Shown here: piece by piece, positions 21,375 to 32,828 of the stretch
Numbering within the stretch: position 1 is the stretch's first letter
Layout of the letters: every line of letters starts with the position of its first letter
DNA from: Entonaema liquescens
Taxonomy: Eukaryota > Ascomycota > Sordariomycetes > Xylariales > Xylariaceae
Assembly (NCBI GenBank): GCA_902805475.1
Contig: CADCSX010000001.1
Coordinates: 930,001 to 994,000, forward strand
Direction of reading: 5' to 3'
DNA: 64,000 nucleotides
Made by a program: the position numbers and the translations under genes
Notes under the pieces: model-generated
Database searches by the model: none
Told to the model about the DNA's origin: nothing
The model's input: the letters and a program-made list of their open reading frames with translations, nothing else

Positions 21375-24116
21375 TGCGACGTGGGGTAATAAATTGGATA
21401 AGGAGAAGCGATGAATGGTGAGGGGCTTTTCCAGCTTGGTCTTGCTTGTGCTTTTTTTTTCCTTTTTTTTCCTTTTTTTTTTGGTCGATAAGTTCGTGAA
21501 TTTTTGAAAGAGTCGAAAGGAACGATCCCCTCTCTTAAAGGAGGAGAAGGAGAGAATAGATTGTTGTGAAGAGTTGAAGAGGTTAAGAGTAAGAAAGGAT
21601 CGAAGTTACAGAAAAGCGGAAGCACAGGCCGTTAAAAAAAAAAGACAACGAGGCTTCAGCTGTTCAGATAAACGTTCCTGTACCTAATGTATGCAGGTCA
21701 GAAATATTATATGTATGTTAGGTACCATACAATAAAGTATTGGGCTTTAGAAAAAATGAACCTTATGAATGAATTGCCATTGCCCAGATGCTGGTCGCAA
21801 GGTGGGCTGTAAGATAGGAACATGGGAGGAACATGGGAAACAAGGGTAGGGTTCTAGGTCTGGTACCTAAAGGGTATGAGTACGGGTATGGGTATGGGTA
21901 CGGGAATTCGATATAAAATCCCATACAATACGCGTACACGTAATTGTACTCGTACTTCCCACTAACTAACCTTAGTTAATAGTACAAGTACTATGGGGTA
22001 AAAAACTTGGGATGTAGGACCTGCTGGATCTGCTGGGACCTGGGACTTTGTAGTGTGTAAGTGGTAGATTGGCCCCTCCTGATAGTCCCCCCCCGTCTTG
22101 ATGGACCCCTCTTCTTAATTATTAGGGTAAGGAATAGCTGATTTTGATCGACTTTGCCCGACTTTTATAAAAATGGAGCGAGGGGCTTTCCGCTTTCTGT
22201 CATACGGGATGCCGTTTTTTGCCGTGTTACTTATTTAAATCACTTGATGTAAAGTATGAGATAGTTTGTGTAGTTTTCGGACTTTGAGAGAAACTTGAGA
22301 GACGAGGAGAAATACATTTCATCTGTACCTAGGTATGTTAGGTACACCGGTGTATGACATACACCCCCCATGTGGTTTGCAAATAATCTCCCTGTTAGGT
22401 AGGCTGAGTTTAGAGGTAACCTTTTGTGTTAGCTGTCTTTGTTATCTACCTTACCTTACAGTTACTCCTATGTGTAATGTGTTATATGCTATGTGATATG
22501 ATGTGACGTGATGATCTAAGGGAAAAAAAAAAGCCTTGCCGGGTACCTTGTCCAACCAGGTGGGGTTATGAATACCGCGTATTTGTATTGCGCCTATCGA
22601 GAGGTAGCTTTTATGCATCCCAGCATCATCGTCAGTATTGCTGATGGTATTAGGTATTAGGTAACCCCCCCCCCCCCAATAGTGTATGTGTTAGGGTGGC
22701 CGCTCAGCCGCAATACTGGAGCAGTCCCGGTCCAATAACTCCAATAACTCTCAATAACTTATCGACCAAGAATTGAAACCAGTGGGTGGTTCGAGTGTGT
22801 AATTAGATTACCTGGTTCACGCCGTCCTCGGAATCCGGCATGCCGACCACATCATATTTGAGCAGCAAAGCCCGGTCTTGGGTTGCCTCCAAAAGATACA
22901 CAAAATCTGTGGCTGAGCATCATAATCCTCTCGGAATACTTTGTTCGAGATTCAACCTAGTCGCCAATGCCACCACCGTTTAGGTCGAGGTGTAGCCTCG
23001 AGACGAGGATAAAAAGAATGCTTTGCGCTGCGTCTTTGTTAATTTAGATAACCCTGTATGCCCTGAACTTGTAAGCGCTCTTGGGATGAGGGTAACAGTT
23101 GAGTAGTGCAGACCGTAACGGCCGTATCACATGCGAAAAATTGATACAAGAAACTCAACGATTGCATCCTCAAAAATAAAGTGTAGCAGATATATGACTA
23201 AGAGATCTCAATACATAGAGTCCTATATGGTTATATCGTGTACGTAAGATTATAAGATTAGTTAGGTAGGTATGTATGTTGAGATATTTAACTCACCTTA
23301 GGTAAGGAATATTTTATTCTACCTTATGCTTCCGATGTGTACCTAGGTAGTATAAAATGGGATCTGGGGACTTTCCTTTCTGTGGCCCACCTGCTCTCTT
23401 ATGGCGGTTGTACAATTCTTAAACATGATGTTTCTTCTTATGCGTCTCAACTAACTGCACCTATCTCCTGCCTTATACGCTAAGGGAAGGAGTCATCTGC
23501 GAAGCGCTTATTATCGATAACGAGGATCCATAGGCTACTCATGTTAGGTAGGTCGGTATAAATACCAACGTCACCTGGCAGTCAGGCCGAACGCTACGCG
23601 CTTTCTTGAGGTAGCTTTGTTGACTTTGCGGGGCAACTCTATTTTTATGCTCTTAGGGAATTTCACTTCTTACATACAATTACCTAGGTATAACTGTCTT
23701 CTATGATCAAAGTCATTTCTACAGTATTAAACAAATCGGTCATTTTTACTCGCTGGACCTGCCGTCTTTGGTCTCGGAGGTGCTTAGGTTGGACAGACAA
23801 TGTACACCTCAATTTGACTTAGCCACTTTAACCTACAAGGTATCTGATCGGAGCTTAAGCTCTTCAAACAGCCCGGCGCATCGTCTAACTTACCCAGAAA
23901 GAAATCCTTTTATTTCAGTCTCGTTTTTTTTTTTGAACCGCATCCGATCACTTAATGCTTACTCGGGCTACCTTTTCAACTCCGCTTAAGTTTGGCAGAC
24001 AACTCAAATCGCGGGGTTATCCTACCTATTAGCGGTAACGTCGAGAACAACTGTGCCCCTCAACGTTAAACATCAATCCACTTGCGCCGCTTTACGTACC
24101 TATCCCTCGTGTCAAA
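21375..24116. other. long divergent spacer, about 2.7 kb, no gene seen
   Basis: Spacer between the divergent kinase (minus) and E2 (plus) genes. It holds a polyT/TTTCC tract near 21449-21482, imperfect GGTATG/GGTACG repeats near 21886-21905, a short palindrome TACACCGGTGTA near 22343-22356, a 13-C run at 22665-22677 and many TACCTA/TAGGTA motifs. No protein-like frame or RNA gene was found. Confidence 0.45.
22665..22677. repeat. homopolymer of 13 C
   Basis: Uninterrupted run of 13 C preceded by GTAA. It is a likely polymorphic or sequencing-error-prone site. Confidence 0.9.
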
Positions 24117-24711
24117 ATGGCCAACTTGGGTCCTAGGAGATTGACAAAGGAGCTAGCTAAGGTATTACTGATTCTTTTAACTACTAGTTGTTCTTGCAAC
24201 ATGGCATTGCTAATCAAACCCCCGTCTTCAGATCTCGAGTAGCTTACCTCCTGGTATTGCTTTAGTCTCTGCAGATAACCTTGAAGAGTGGTTTCTTGAC
24301 ATCCAGGTTTTGGACCAGAATCCAATCTATGCAGGCCAGACGTACCGTCTAAAGTTCAAGTTCAGCAACGCGTACCCCATTGGTATAGGCTTCCGCTATC
24401 CGTTCTGCTAGAGACGGTGAACTAATGGGAACCTAATAACAGAACCCCCTGAGGTGACTTTTGTCAAGCTAGACACCCGCCCGATACCCATGCATCCTCA
24501 CATCTACTCAAATGGAATTATATGTCTCGACTTGCTCGGGTCGCAAGGATGGAGCCCTGTCCAGAACGTGGAGAGCGTATGCATGAGCATCCAGAGCATG
24601 TTGACGGGTAACACCAAGAACGAGCGTCCACCTGGCGATGAGGAATTCGTACGCGGCAACCGCTTGCGACCTAGAGACATCGATTTCTATTATCACGATA
24701 ACACCGTATAA
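24117..24711 (+). CDS. UBE2W-like ubiquitin-conjugating enzyme E2, three exons
   Basis: E2 enzyme that carries ubiquitin as a thioester on an active-site Cys. Exons 24117-24161, 24232-24382 and 24443-24711 give 154 aa with exact frame. The UBC fold is covered from MANLGPRRLTKELAK to the end. The catalytic Cys is in SNGIICLDLLG, after the HPHIYSNG motif that replaces the canonical HPN-type turn. YPIEPPEVTFV is created by the second splice. The C-terminus YYHDNTV resembles the short WWYHDDTC end of UBE2W, which in animals ubiquitinates protein N-termini; that activity is inferred only from the resemblance. The gene is divergent from the calmodulin-dependent kinase gene. Confidence 0.93.
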
Positions 24712-25648
24712 AAGCATCACGTCCAACCTCTCTATATTCCCCGATAGGGCCACCACTTGCGGTTTCACAATTTGGCGATTCGCCAAGACTCGGAACACCT
24801 CGTTTCACTTGCATAATTGTTGCCTGGACTAGATTTACAAAGTGTACTTTGTTGGACACCTTCAGGTGTGGGAGATTCACCCAGTGAGGCTGAATACTCC
24901 TAAGCTGATATTAGCAGTATGAAGCTGATAGACAATGCGTGGATAGGCAGCATGCGAGCGTCAAAGTAAGATATCTATAAAGGAGCGAAAATTACTACTG
25001 CATTACATTAGCATTTTGCGACTACGATCATAGCCATACGTTCCGAGTGATTGTATCCTCGCTTTGAAATATGATTATTATTTGAGCAAGTCGTAACTTC
25101 ACGGCCATGCATAGCACTTTGAAGATATTCCTAGCATAAGAGTGTAGCTAGATAGTGCTTCCACGTTGAATTCAAGCAATACCTTCTTTGATCGAATTAA
25201 TCTCTTACAACTACGCAACTTGAGTGTCTATGGGGGCTATAGTAAATACATGTCTACGGCAATGGGAATACGCTCTTATTATCGAAGGTTTAGCTATAGA
25301 GTATATTGAACTTAGCTAGCTTGGGTACGGGTATGCATGTACATGTTCCTATATGTAGAGCGGAGCTGTGACGTCGTGTTCCTCCTGCTGTACGATGGTG
25401 TCTCTAACTGCGGGGCTAACTAAAACGGGACTAAGCGATAAGCTTATCGAACCCACCTAACCTTACCCAAAGTTCCCCAATCTTCAATAACAAGCTGACC
25501 TAACTGACAAGCTAACCCCCCCCCCCCCAGTTCAATTTATCACTTCTCCAAGCTTCAGCTCCAGCTTCCGCCTTACAACTTCGCAAATCCACTAACCATC
25601 TTCACCGTCTCTTTCGCTCAGAAGCATCACCCCCATGAAGAGCTCATA
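24712..25648. other. intergenic, E2 to VPS33
   Basis: About 940 bp between two plus-strand genes. A 13-C run lies at 25516-25528, about 120 bp before the VPS33 start codon, in the probable 5' leader or core promoter. Nothing else is seen. Confidence 0.4.
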
Positions 25649-28008
25649 ATGGCTCCTCATGTGGGGTTCGATGCCGAACAGATTAGAGACAAGGCTCGAA
25701 AGGACCTTCTTTATCTTCTCGAAGGCGTAAGTAAGGCTGCCTTAAACCTATACCATCTTGCTTGGATAGTTGAGGTTAACAGGACCACTTAGGTTCGCGG
25801 GAAGAAAAACCTCGTTATCGAGCGTAGCCTGGCTGGCCCACTCGGCGTCATAGTCAAGGTATCAACCTTACAAGATTATGGCGTAGATAAGTTCTTCATC
25901 CTCGAAAATAAAAATGCCGACACGAGCCAACGCAATGTCGTGTTCATGGCACGGGGTGAATCTGCTCGCCACGCTCAATCTATAGCAGGTTCGTATTTCC
26001 CCTCACCCTCATCGTTACTTTCGCACGCATCCTTTGGCATCTCTCTCAGTCCCAAAGAATCATAAACTCTCAATAGACATCATAGATTCATTTCCCGATT
26101 CATGATGTCAGTCAGCATTGTCCGGGATGAAGGCCTTATGAGCACGACCTTTAGTGTCCTTCCACTAGAGCAAATGAGTAAGGCACCATCATACCGTGCT
26201 GACATTTAGTGCAGAACATATTAAGCGCCTACAACGCGAAAGCCAAACTGGCCACGAATTCCACATCTTCTGGGTACCCCGCCGTACCCTAGTATCCGAT
26301 AAGCTCTTAGAGGAAGCTGGTGTGTTAGGCGATGTGAATATTGCAGAGCTTCCGTTATATTTCTTCCCGCTGGAGCGAGCTGTCCTATCCCTGGAGCTCG
26401 ATGACTCTTTTCGAGATCTTTTTTTATTTAAAGATACAACACCGACATTTTTAATGGCGAAGGCGTTAATGGGAATTCAATCGAAACACGGACTCTTTCC
26501 GCGCGTCATTGGCAAGGGCGACAATGCGAAACGCGTAGCGGAACTACTCACTAGAATGCGACAGGAGATACTGGCTGGGGAGGATGCGAGCGAAAGCACC
26601 CGGTCTGGGCTTACCCCAAGCAACACAATAGAAAGTGTCATATTGATCGATCGCGAAGTCGATTTTGTTACGCCCTTGCTCACACAACTGACATATGAAG
26701 GGCTGATTGATGAGGTTTGGGGGATTCGGAATAGTCAAGCCGATATTGATTCTACTATAGTGGGAGCTCCACCACAATCTACAGCTCAGAGCACGTCTAC
26801 TCCGACAGCTAGTGCGCCATCGAGGAAGCGTAAAATACAACTAGATTCTTCAGATAAGCTTTACGACGGGCTCCGCGATGCAAACTTCGCCATTGTCGGT
26901 ACACTCCTCAACAAGGTTGCACGAAGATTGCAAAGCGACTACGATAGCCGTCATGCATCGAAGACGACCGCGGAACTAAAAGACTTCGTGAAGAAGCTGC
27001 CCGGCTACCAAACGGAGCACCAGAGCCTGAAGATACATACTGGGCTTGCCGAAGAGATTATGAAACATACACGAGCAGACCAGTTCAGTCGCATGCTAGA
27101 GGTTCAACAAAACCTCGCCGCAGGTGCCGATCCTAGTTCTCAGTTTGAGGCTATTGAAGAATTAATCGCAAGAGATGTTCCGCTGCAAGAGATACTAAGG
27201 CTCTTATGCGTATATTCATGCATATCTGGTGGAATTAAAGCGAAAGACTTCGATCATTTTAGACGTTTGATATTAGAAGGCTACGGATATCAACATTTCT
27301 TAACTTTGGTCAACTTGGAAAAGTTGCAGTTATTCCTATCTCGCACTTCGCCTATGGCAAGCATGATCCCTATGCCAGGCTCGGGAGCGGCCACGGGAAC
27401 CAAGACGAACTATGCCTACCTACGCAAGCAGCTCCGCTTAATCGTTGACGAAGTTAATGAGCACGACCCGAACGATATCGCATATGTATATAGCGGCTAT
27501 GCACCCCTTTCGATCCGTCTTGTACAGTGCATACTTCAGAAGCAATATCTTCTTTCCATTACACGTGGCAATGGAACAACCGGCGCAAGCGCAGCTGCTA
27601 GTAGCGGTGCGCAAGGGTGGCGAGGTTTCGATGAGGCCGTGAAACATGCACGAGGCCAGACTTTTGATGAGCTACAAAAGGGCGAGGATAAAGCAGTCAA
27701 AGCCCGAGCTCTGTTATCCGGAGGAGGCGATAAGAAGACAGTATTTATTGTATTCGTGGGAGGCATAACATTCACCGAGATCGCTGCGCTACGATTTATC
27801 GCAAAAAAGGAAGAAGGTCGGTGCTGATATTGCCCCTTTGACATGCTTTTTGAAATCAACTGACAATGTTCTTTTAGCCCGGAGGAATATTGTAATCTGC
27901 ACAACTTCAATCATTAGCGGAAATAAGATGATGGATGCTGCGGTAGAGAAGAAATCATTTGCCAAGGAGCCACCAAAGCCTGCAACTACGGTTTCGTCCA
28001 CGGCCTAA
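25649..28008 (+). CDS. VPS33: vacuolar protein sorting protein 33 (Sec1/Munc18 family)
   Basis: SM-family subunit of the HOPS and CORVET tethering complexes; it clasps SNAREs during vacuole and endosome fusion. Exons 25649-25726, 25793-25988, 26215-27816 and 27878-28008 give 2007 nt, 668 aa. Recognisable blocks: an N-terminal MAPHVGFDAEQIRDKARKDL, then FHIFWVPRRTLVSDKLLEEA, IDREVDFVTPLLTQLTYEGL (SM signature), GGITFTEIAALRFIAKKEEA and NIVICTTSIISG near the C-terminus. Intron 2 (25989-26214) is 226 nt, far longer than the others; the canonical family sequence is obtained by direct joining (QSIA | EHIKRLQRESQ). The intron contains an in-frame candidate cassette (see findings). Confidence 0.95.
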
Positions 28009-28570
28009 TATTACAACTGGTTCGGGCGTGCTGAATTCACCACCAAGATGGTAACAGCCACTCTTGACATACGGCTATACGGGGGCGATAGCTCTGATTT
28101 ACGTATATATAATTGCTGATCCCAAGGAGTAGGGGTATAATGAATATGCTTAGTATGGTGGACGATTTGTATTCAGATCTAGATGCAAGGGATTTATTAG
28201 CGAATGCGAATTGAGGTCAGATTTGGCATTGTACTTATTGAAATGTTTGTGCCTATCATCTACTGACATACTGACAGATCGAGTTAAGATACTAGGTGAC
28301 GATACTAGGTCAACTACGAATCCTCAAGGTCAATTGCAAAAGATAAGTGAATGGTAGATCACGATTAGACAATGATTTTACGTTAATAGACGAGAAAGAC
28401 TGTAATGGATCACGTGCAGTTAGCGGCGGGGGGCACGGAGCACCCGCTCTAGAAGGCCAAAAAAATTGAAGTGGGTTTAGCGGCTAGCGCAAGATGAGGA
28501 GGAACATTCAGTATATCGCATTACTTATGCAGATTTGAATACCTACCTTACCTACCTGGTACCTACCTGG
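28009..28570. other. intergenic, VPS33 3' flank
   Basis: About 560 bp of AT-rich sequence. ACCTACCT repeats lead directly into the left end of the MITE at 28571. No gene seen. Confidence 0.4.
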
Positions 28571-28841
28571 TACGAAGGTCCGGGCCAAAAGTTTCGCACA
28601 TCTGAGCTTTTTAAGCTTAGGTAAGCTACGTATGAATTAAAAGGAATTGTACGGTATTATCTGAGCTATAGTGGATAAGCTCCCTAAAAATATAGTGATA
28701 AGCCCCCTAATCCTAGTGTACTGGCCACTATCAACTCCCTATTTAGCATGGGATTAATACAGTGCTAGAAACACCGACAAACGTTGGAATGGGATGCCAA
28801 GAATTTAGACATGTGCGAAACTTTTGGCCCGGACCTTCGTA
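28571..28841. mobile_element. MITE-like element with perfect 31-bp terminal inverted repeats
   Basis: The left end 28571-28601 starts TACGAAGGTCCGGGCC and ends TTTCGCACAT; the right end 28811-28841 is its exact reverse complement over 31 bp. Total length is 271 bp, with no coding capacity between the ends. Both ends carry TA as the outermost bases, so a plausible reading is a TA target-site duplication flanking 29-bp inverted repeats, as in Tc1/mariner/Fot1-derived MITEs. Direct ACCTACC sequence lies on both sides. The perfect ends suggest recent activity. The superfamily is an inference from TA and size. Confidence 0.85.
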
Positions 28842-29453
28842 CCTACCTAATTAATGTGTACATGTACCCAGCCTGTCTCTTAACCCTCTTACATTGAATC
28901 TTACCTTTCCTCTGCCTCTCTCCTCACCCCCTTCGAGATTGGATTAATAGAACCGAGTAAAATCTCCCCCAACCTTTTATTAATGCAAACAATACATACT
29001 TCTCGAACCATTAAAAATAGGTTCTAATTCTTTAATCGTTTCGAGACTTAGACCAATCAACCTATCATAATCGGGGAGTCGAGATCTATATTTCGTATGG
29101 GTACAGTATCGAGACCCGCTTATTTTTACTGTGCGTGATCATTCGATACTTTTAATGAAGTTCCAAATCAGATGAGGCAAGTTCTTGTATATTGACTAAC
29201 AAGGCTCCTTAGAATCCAAAGAAGAAGACCAAAATCCCAAAAAGTCTAGGCTTACCGACAACTTTCCGGTAGTCAGCATGAGCATGACATTCCAGTGTCA
29301 AATTTCTACAACCAATCTAAGACGAGATACTTGATCATTCAATGGGAGTCTTGGCCAAGCTCCCCATACACGAATCCCGGACGACCTCGCTCATACCCAT
29401 ATATCGATGCGTGTGTATGTCTCCGGCCAACACGGAATCTGAGCTCGTCAGCT
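28842..29453. other. upstream region of the LSD1-like gene
   Basis: About 610 bp of promoter and leader. It includes an upstream ORF of 18 codons at 29278-29334 (starts ATG AGC ATG, ends TGA) that precedes the chosen start codon by about 120 nt. Confidence 0.45.
29278..29334 (+). promoter_or_regulatory. upstream ORF before the LSD1-like start
   Basis: ATG at 29278 followed by 17 sense codons and TGA at 29332-29334, out of frame with the main ORF at 29454. If transcription begins upstream of it, it could reduce translation of the demethylase. The transcript start is not known, so its presence in mRNA is an inference. Confidence 0.35.
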
Positions 29454-32400
29454 ATGAGCAGCACTCAGGAAGTCCTGTTGGAGGAGGGTAATTTTATAGG
29501 GACAGGCCCTCTAATGGATTTAGAGGAATTGGACCATCATCTAGAATCAATTCTCGCCTCTCCGGCTGATATCACGAGAACTCTTCCAGCAGCTCTCCTT
29601 GCGGAATCCTTTACTTCTTATAAATCCGAATTATCTGCGTCAGGGGACACACCGAAAACAGAATCTGAAATAATTGTTCGAATTGACGGTATGGATATAT
29701 CTCCGGACAATACGGCCTCTGCGCCCGTATCACGACGAGATCCCCCGTAAGTCTTTCTCATGTGATATATCCACAATGATGACTTTCCTATAGTAGACTC
29801 GAAATTCTGGTGTCATGTTTCTATATCCTAAACAGATAATAGGTCTCATCGCAGTTACTCACTGTCAGTGGATTCCAAATATTCGAGGGTTCATGGGAAC
29901 TCTGGAAATTCATTCGAGTCATCAGCTTCAGCTGTTTCAGATCAGTCGGAATTGACTTCTCCGCCATTATCGTCGCACTCAAGTAAAGCGACGACGCCAG
30001 TTGACGTAGATACATCACAGGAGCCGCTGAGGAATTATTTCGACAACAAAAATACCATTACTACCAAGACAAAAAGACGCCCGTTCGATGTGCGCCCACG
30101 AGTATCTATCCCGACAGATATCACTCCACTTGATTATGCCAACCAATGCATAGCCGCAGCCGAGTCGTCTAGATTAAACCCTTATGCGCTACATCAGGAT
30201 GAGTACTTGATGTTGAGAAGTCATCTTAGCCATGCTCAGATAACCACCTATCTGAACATTCGAAATGGTATCTTGCGGTTATGGTTGAATAATCCTCGGA
30301 TTGGGGTTTCTCGTGAGGAAGCCATTGGGTGTGCCAAAGATCCGAGATGGTTTGACGCTGCAAGCGTATGCTACGACTGGCTCGTCCGATCGGGATACAT
30401 CAATTTTGGCTGCGCCGAAGTTCCCTCGACTCAGAACCGAACCAAAACTGCCAATCTGAGCAAAAAAGGAAAAACTGTGATTGTTATTGGCGCCGGAATG
30501 GCTGGCTTGGGGTGTGCGAGGCAGTTAGAGAGCCTATTTGCCCAATATGACAACCAATTTCAAGATTTGGGAGAGGAGCCTCCGAAAGTAATCGTCCTTG
30601 AGGGTCGAAATCGCCTAGGTGGTCGTGTGTATTCACGTGCACTCGATGGTAGCAAAAGTCAGCATCTAATAGGATTTCAAGGTCGGCGGCATAGTGTTGA
30701 GTGTGGTGGCATGATCATCACTGGTTTTGAGCGAGGCAACCCATTGAATATTCTAGTAAGAGGGCAGATGGCATTGCCTTATTATGCTCTACGACCTGAC
30801 ACTACCCTCTACGACGCTAATGGCAAGGCTGTGAATGATGTGCGAGACCGTCTTGTCGAGAAGCTCTACAATGATTGCCTCGAACGAGTAAGCGACTATA
30901 AGTTTAAGAACCCGCCGTCCAAACTCATCGAAGGTAATAAGGATTTAATGGATGAAGGTCGAGACAGTTCGGCTGAAGGTCAGAAGACCATCGCCCAGGT
31001 TGAAGAGGCAACAGCTGCGCTCCCGCAAGCACCACCAATCTCAGAGCAGAGCTTAGGACCCCAAATCAGTCTCGTCCCCGTCTCTACGGATCGAGCAACG
31101 GGTAGGACCCATGTCGAACCGGGTACCCCAGCTACTCTCAAGGCAGCCTTTAAAGCACGTTTAATGGGCTGGGCACTCAAAGAACATGTTACAGAGGACC
31201 ACGATCTGGATCTTGAGGCAGCAGCTAAAGCGCCTGATGCTACCCTCGGTTCTGTGATGGATGAAGCAATCACACAGTACAAGAACATCGTTGATCTCAC
31301 ACCCCAAGACTTTCGACTTATGAATTGGCACATCGCCAATCTCGAATATAGCAACGCGACTAATTATAACCAACTCAGTATTGGTGGCTGGGATATTGAT
31401 GCTGGTAACGAGTGGGAGGGCAAACACACAATGGTGGTCGGTGGTTACCAAGATGTTGCGTGGGGTCTAGCAAATATGCCTTCACGACTGGACGTCCGGA
31501 AGAATACCGCTGTCAAACAAATACGTTACGATCCTGATGGATTGAAAGCCGCACGTGTCGAATGTGAGGATGGGTCTATCTTGGAAGCCGACTATGTCGT
31601 TTCTACCATTCCTCTCGGAGTTCTCAAGCACGGCAGTGTTGAATTTAACCCTCCTTTACCTCCATCCAAAGCAGATGCTATTGGCCGTCTAGGTTACGGT
31701 ATCCTTAACAAAATTATTCTCGTCTATGCAGAAGCGTTTTGGGATACGAGTAGAGACATTTTCGGTTGCCTTCGAACTCCAAATTCTCGCCATAGCCTCA
31801 AGCAGTCCGATTATACTTCCCAACGGGGGCGCTGTTTTCAGTGGTTTAACACATCGAATACGAGCGGCATTCCGGTCCTTATTGGACTGATGGCTGGAGA
31901 TGCTGGCTTTGATACTGAGCATTCAAAGAATGATGAGCTTGTTGCTGAAGCTACCGAGGTCTTGCGGAGTGTATACGGCGCCAAAGTTCCCCAACCCGTC
32001 CATTCAATCGTCACGCGTTGGGGTTCTGACAAATTTGCCCGAGGATCTTATTCCTCTGCTGGTCCTTCGATGCGTCCAGATGATTATCAAGTGATGGCTA
32101 AATCAGTTGGCAACCTATTCTTTGCGGGAGAGCACACAACCGATACTCACCCCGCCACAGTACATGGCGCATATCTATCTGGACTACGCGTAGCGTCGGA
32201 AGTGATCGATTCTATGATCGGCCAAATCGAGGTACCTACTCCGCTGATACAACCGAAAGAGTCCGCTTTCTCTTCTCAGGGGTTGAAGCGCAAGGAGCCT
32301 AGCGATGCGCCATTAACTGTCTCTCCTAAATCAAGCAAGCAAGCTCGTATTGATGAGTATGAAGCCGCCGTTTGGCAACACGTTATAGCACAAATCGGGG

Positions 32401-32828
32401 AACGACCTTGGCGACCCCAGAAAGTTGCGGGAAATGCCTATCTCCTATATAGTAAGGCATTCTTCGAGACGGCACGCAAGCGTTGTGCGGAGGGACGCCG
32501 AGCTGGTAAGGGCAAACCGGGTCCAAACGAAGTGCGAGTCATGACAAGCAAAATGTGGAAAGAAGCGACGCCCGAAGATCGAAAGCCGTATGAAGATCAA
32601 GCGGCAGATCAAAAGCAGAAATATAACGAGGCATTAAAGGCCTGGGAAGCGGAAGTAAAGGAATGGGATGAACGTTACCCCTTGGTACGGAGCGAGTATG
32701 AGAAGAATCATAAACTCGTGCTCAAGGATGAAGGAAGTTTTGCTAGCGAGGGCGGGAGGGAACGGAGACGAGCGAAGGTCAGCAACTATGCTGAGAGCGA
32801 GGGCAGTGATATCGATATGGGGGAATAA
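29454..32828 (+). CDS. LSD1/KDM1-like histone demethylase (SWIRM, amine oxidase, HMG box)
   Basis: FAD-dependent lysine demethylase of chromatin, nuclear. Exons 29454-29746 and 29843-32828 give 1092 aa; an alternative acceptor ending at 29854 also keeps the frame and removes four residues. Domain order: disordered N-terminus, SWIRM at ~190-300 (ITPLDYANQCIAAAESSRLNPYAL ... DWLVRSGYINFG, shown here in parts), FAD-binding VIVIGAGMAGLG at ~309, amine oxidase to ~860 with LGYGILNKIIL containing the Lys equivalent to human LSD1 K661 and the FAD-proximal FFAGEHTTDTHPATVHGA, then an HMG box at ~950-1050 (WRPQKVAGNAYLLYSK). The amine oxidase has no long coiled tower but has an Ala/Glu-rich insert at ~430-510. 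The C-terminal HMG box is typical of filamentous-fungal LSD1 homologues. No ATG precedes 29454 in frame. Confidence 0.93.

Noticed and set aside
23768..23989. 73-codon frame upstream of the E2 gene
   Set aside because: It starts at TTG, contains a T9 homopolymer-derived Phe run, and has no homology signal.
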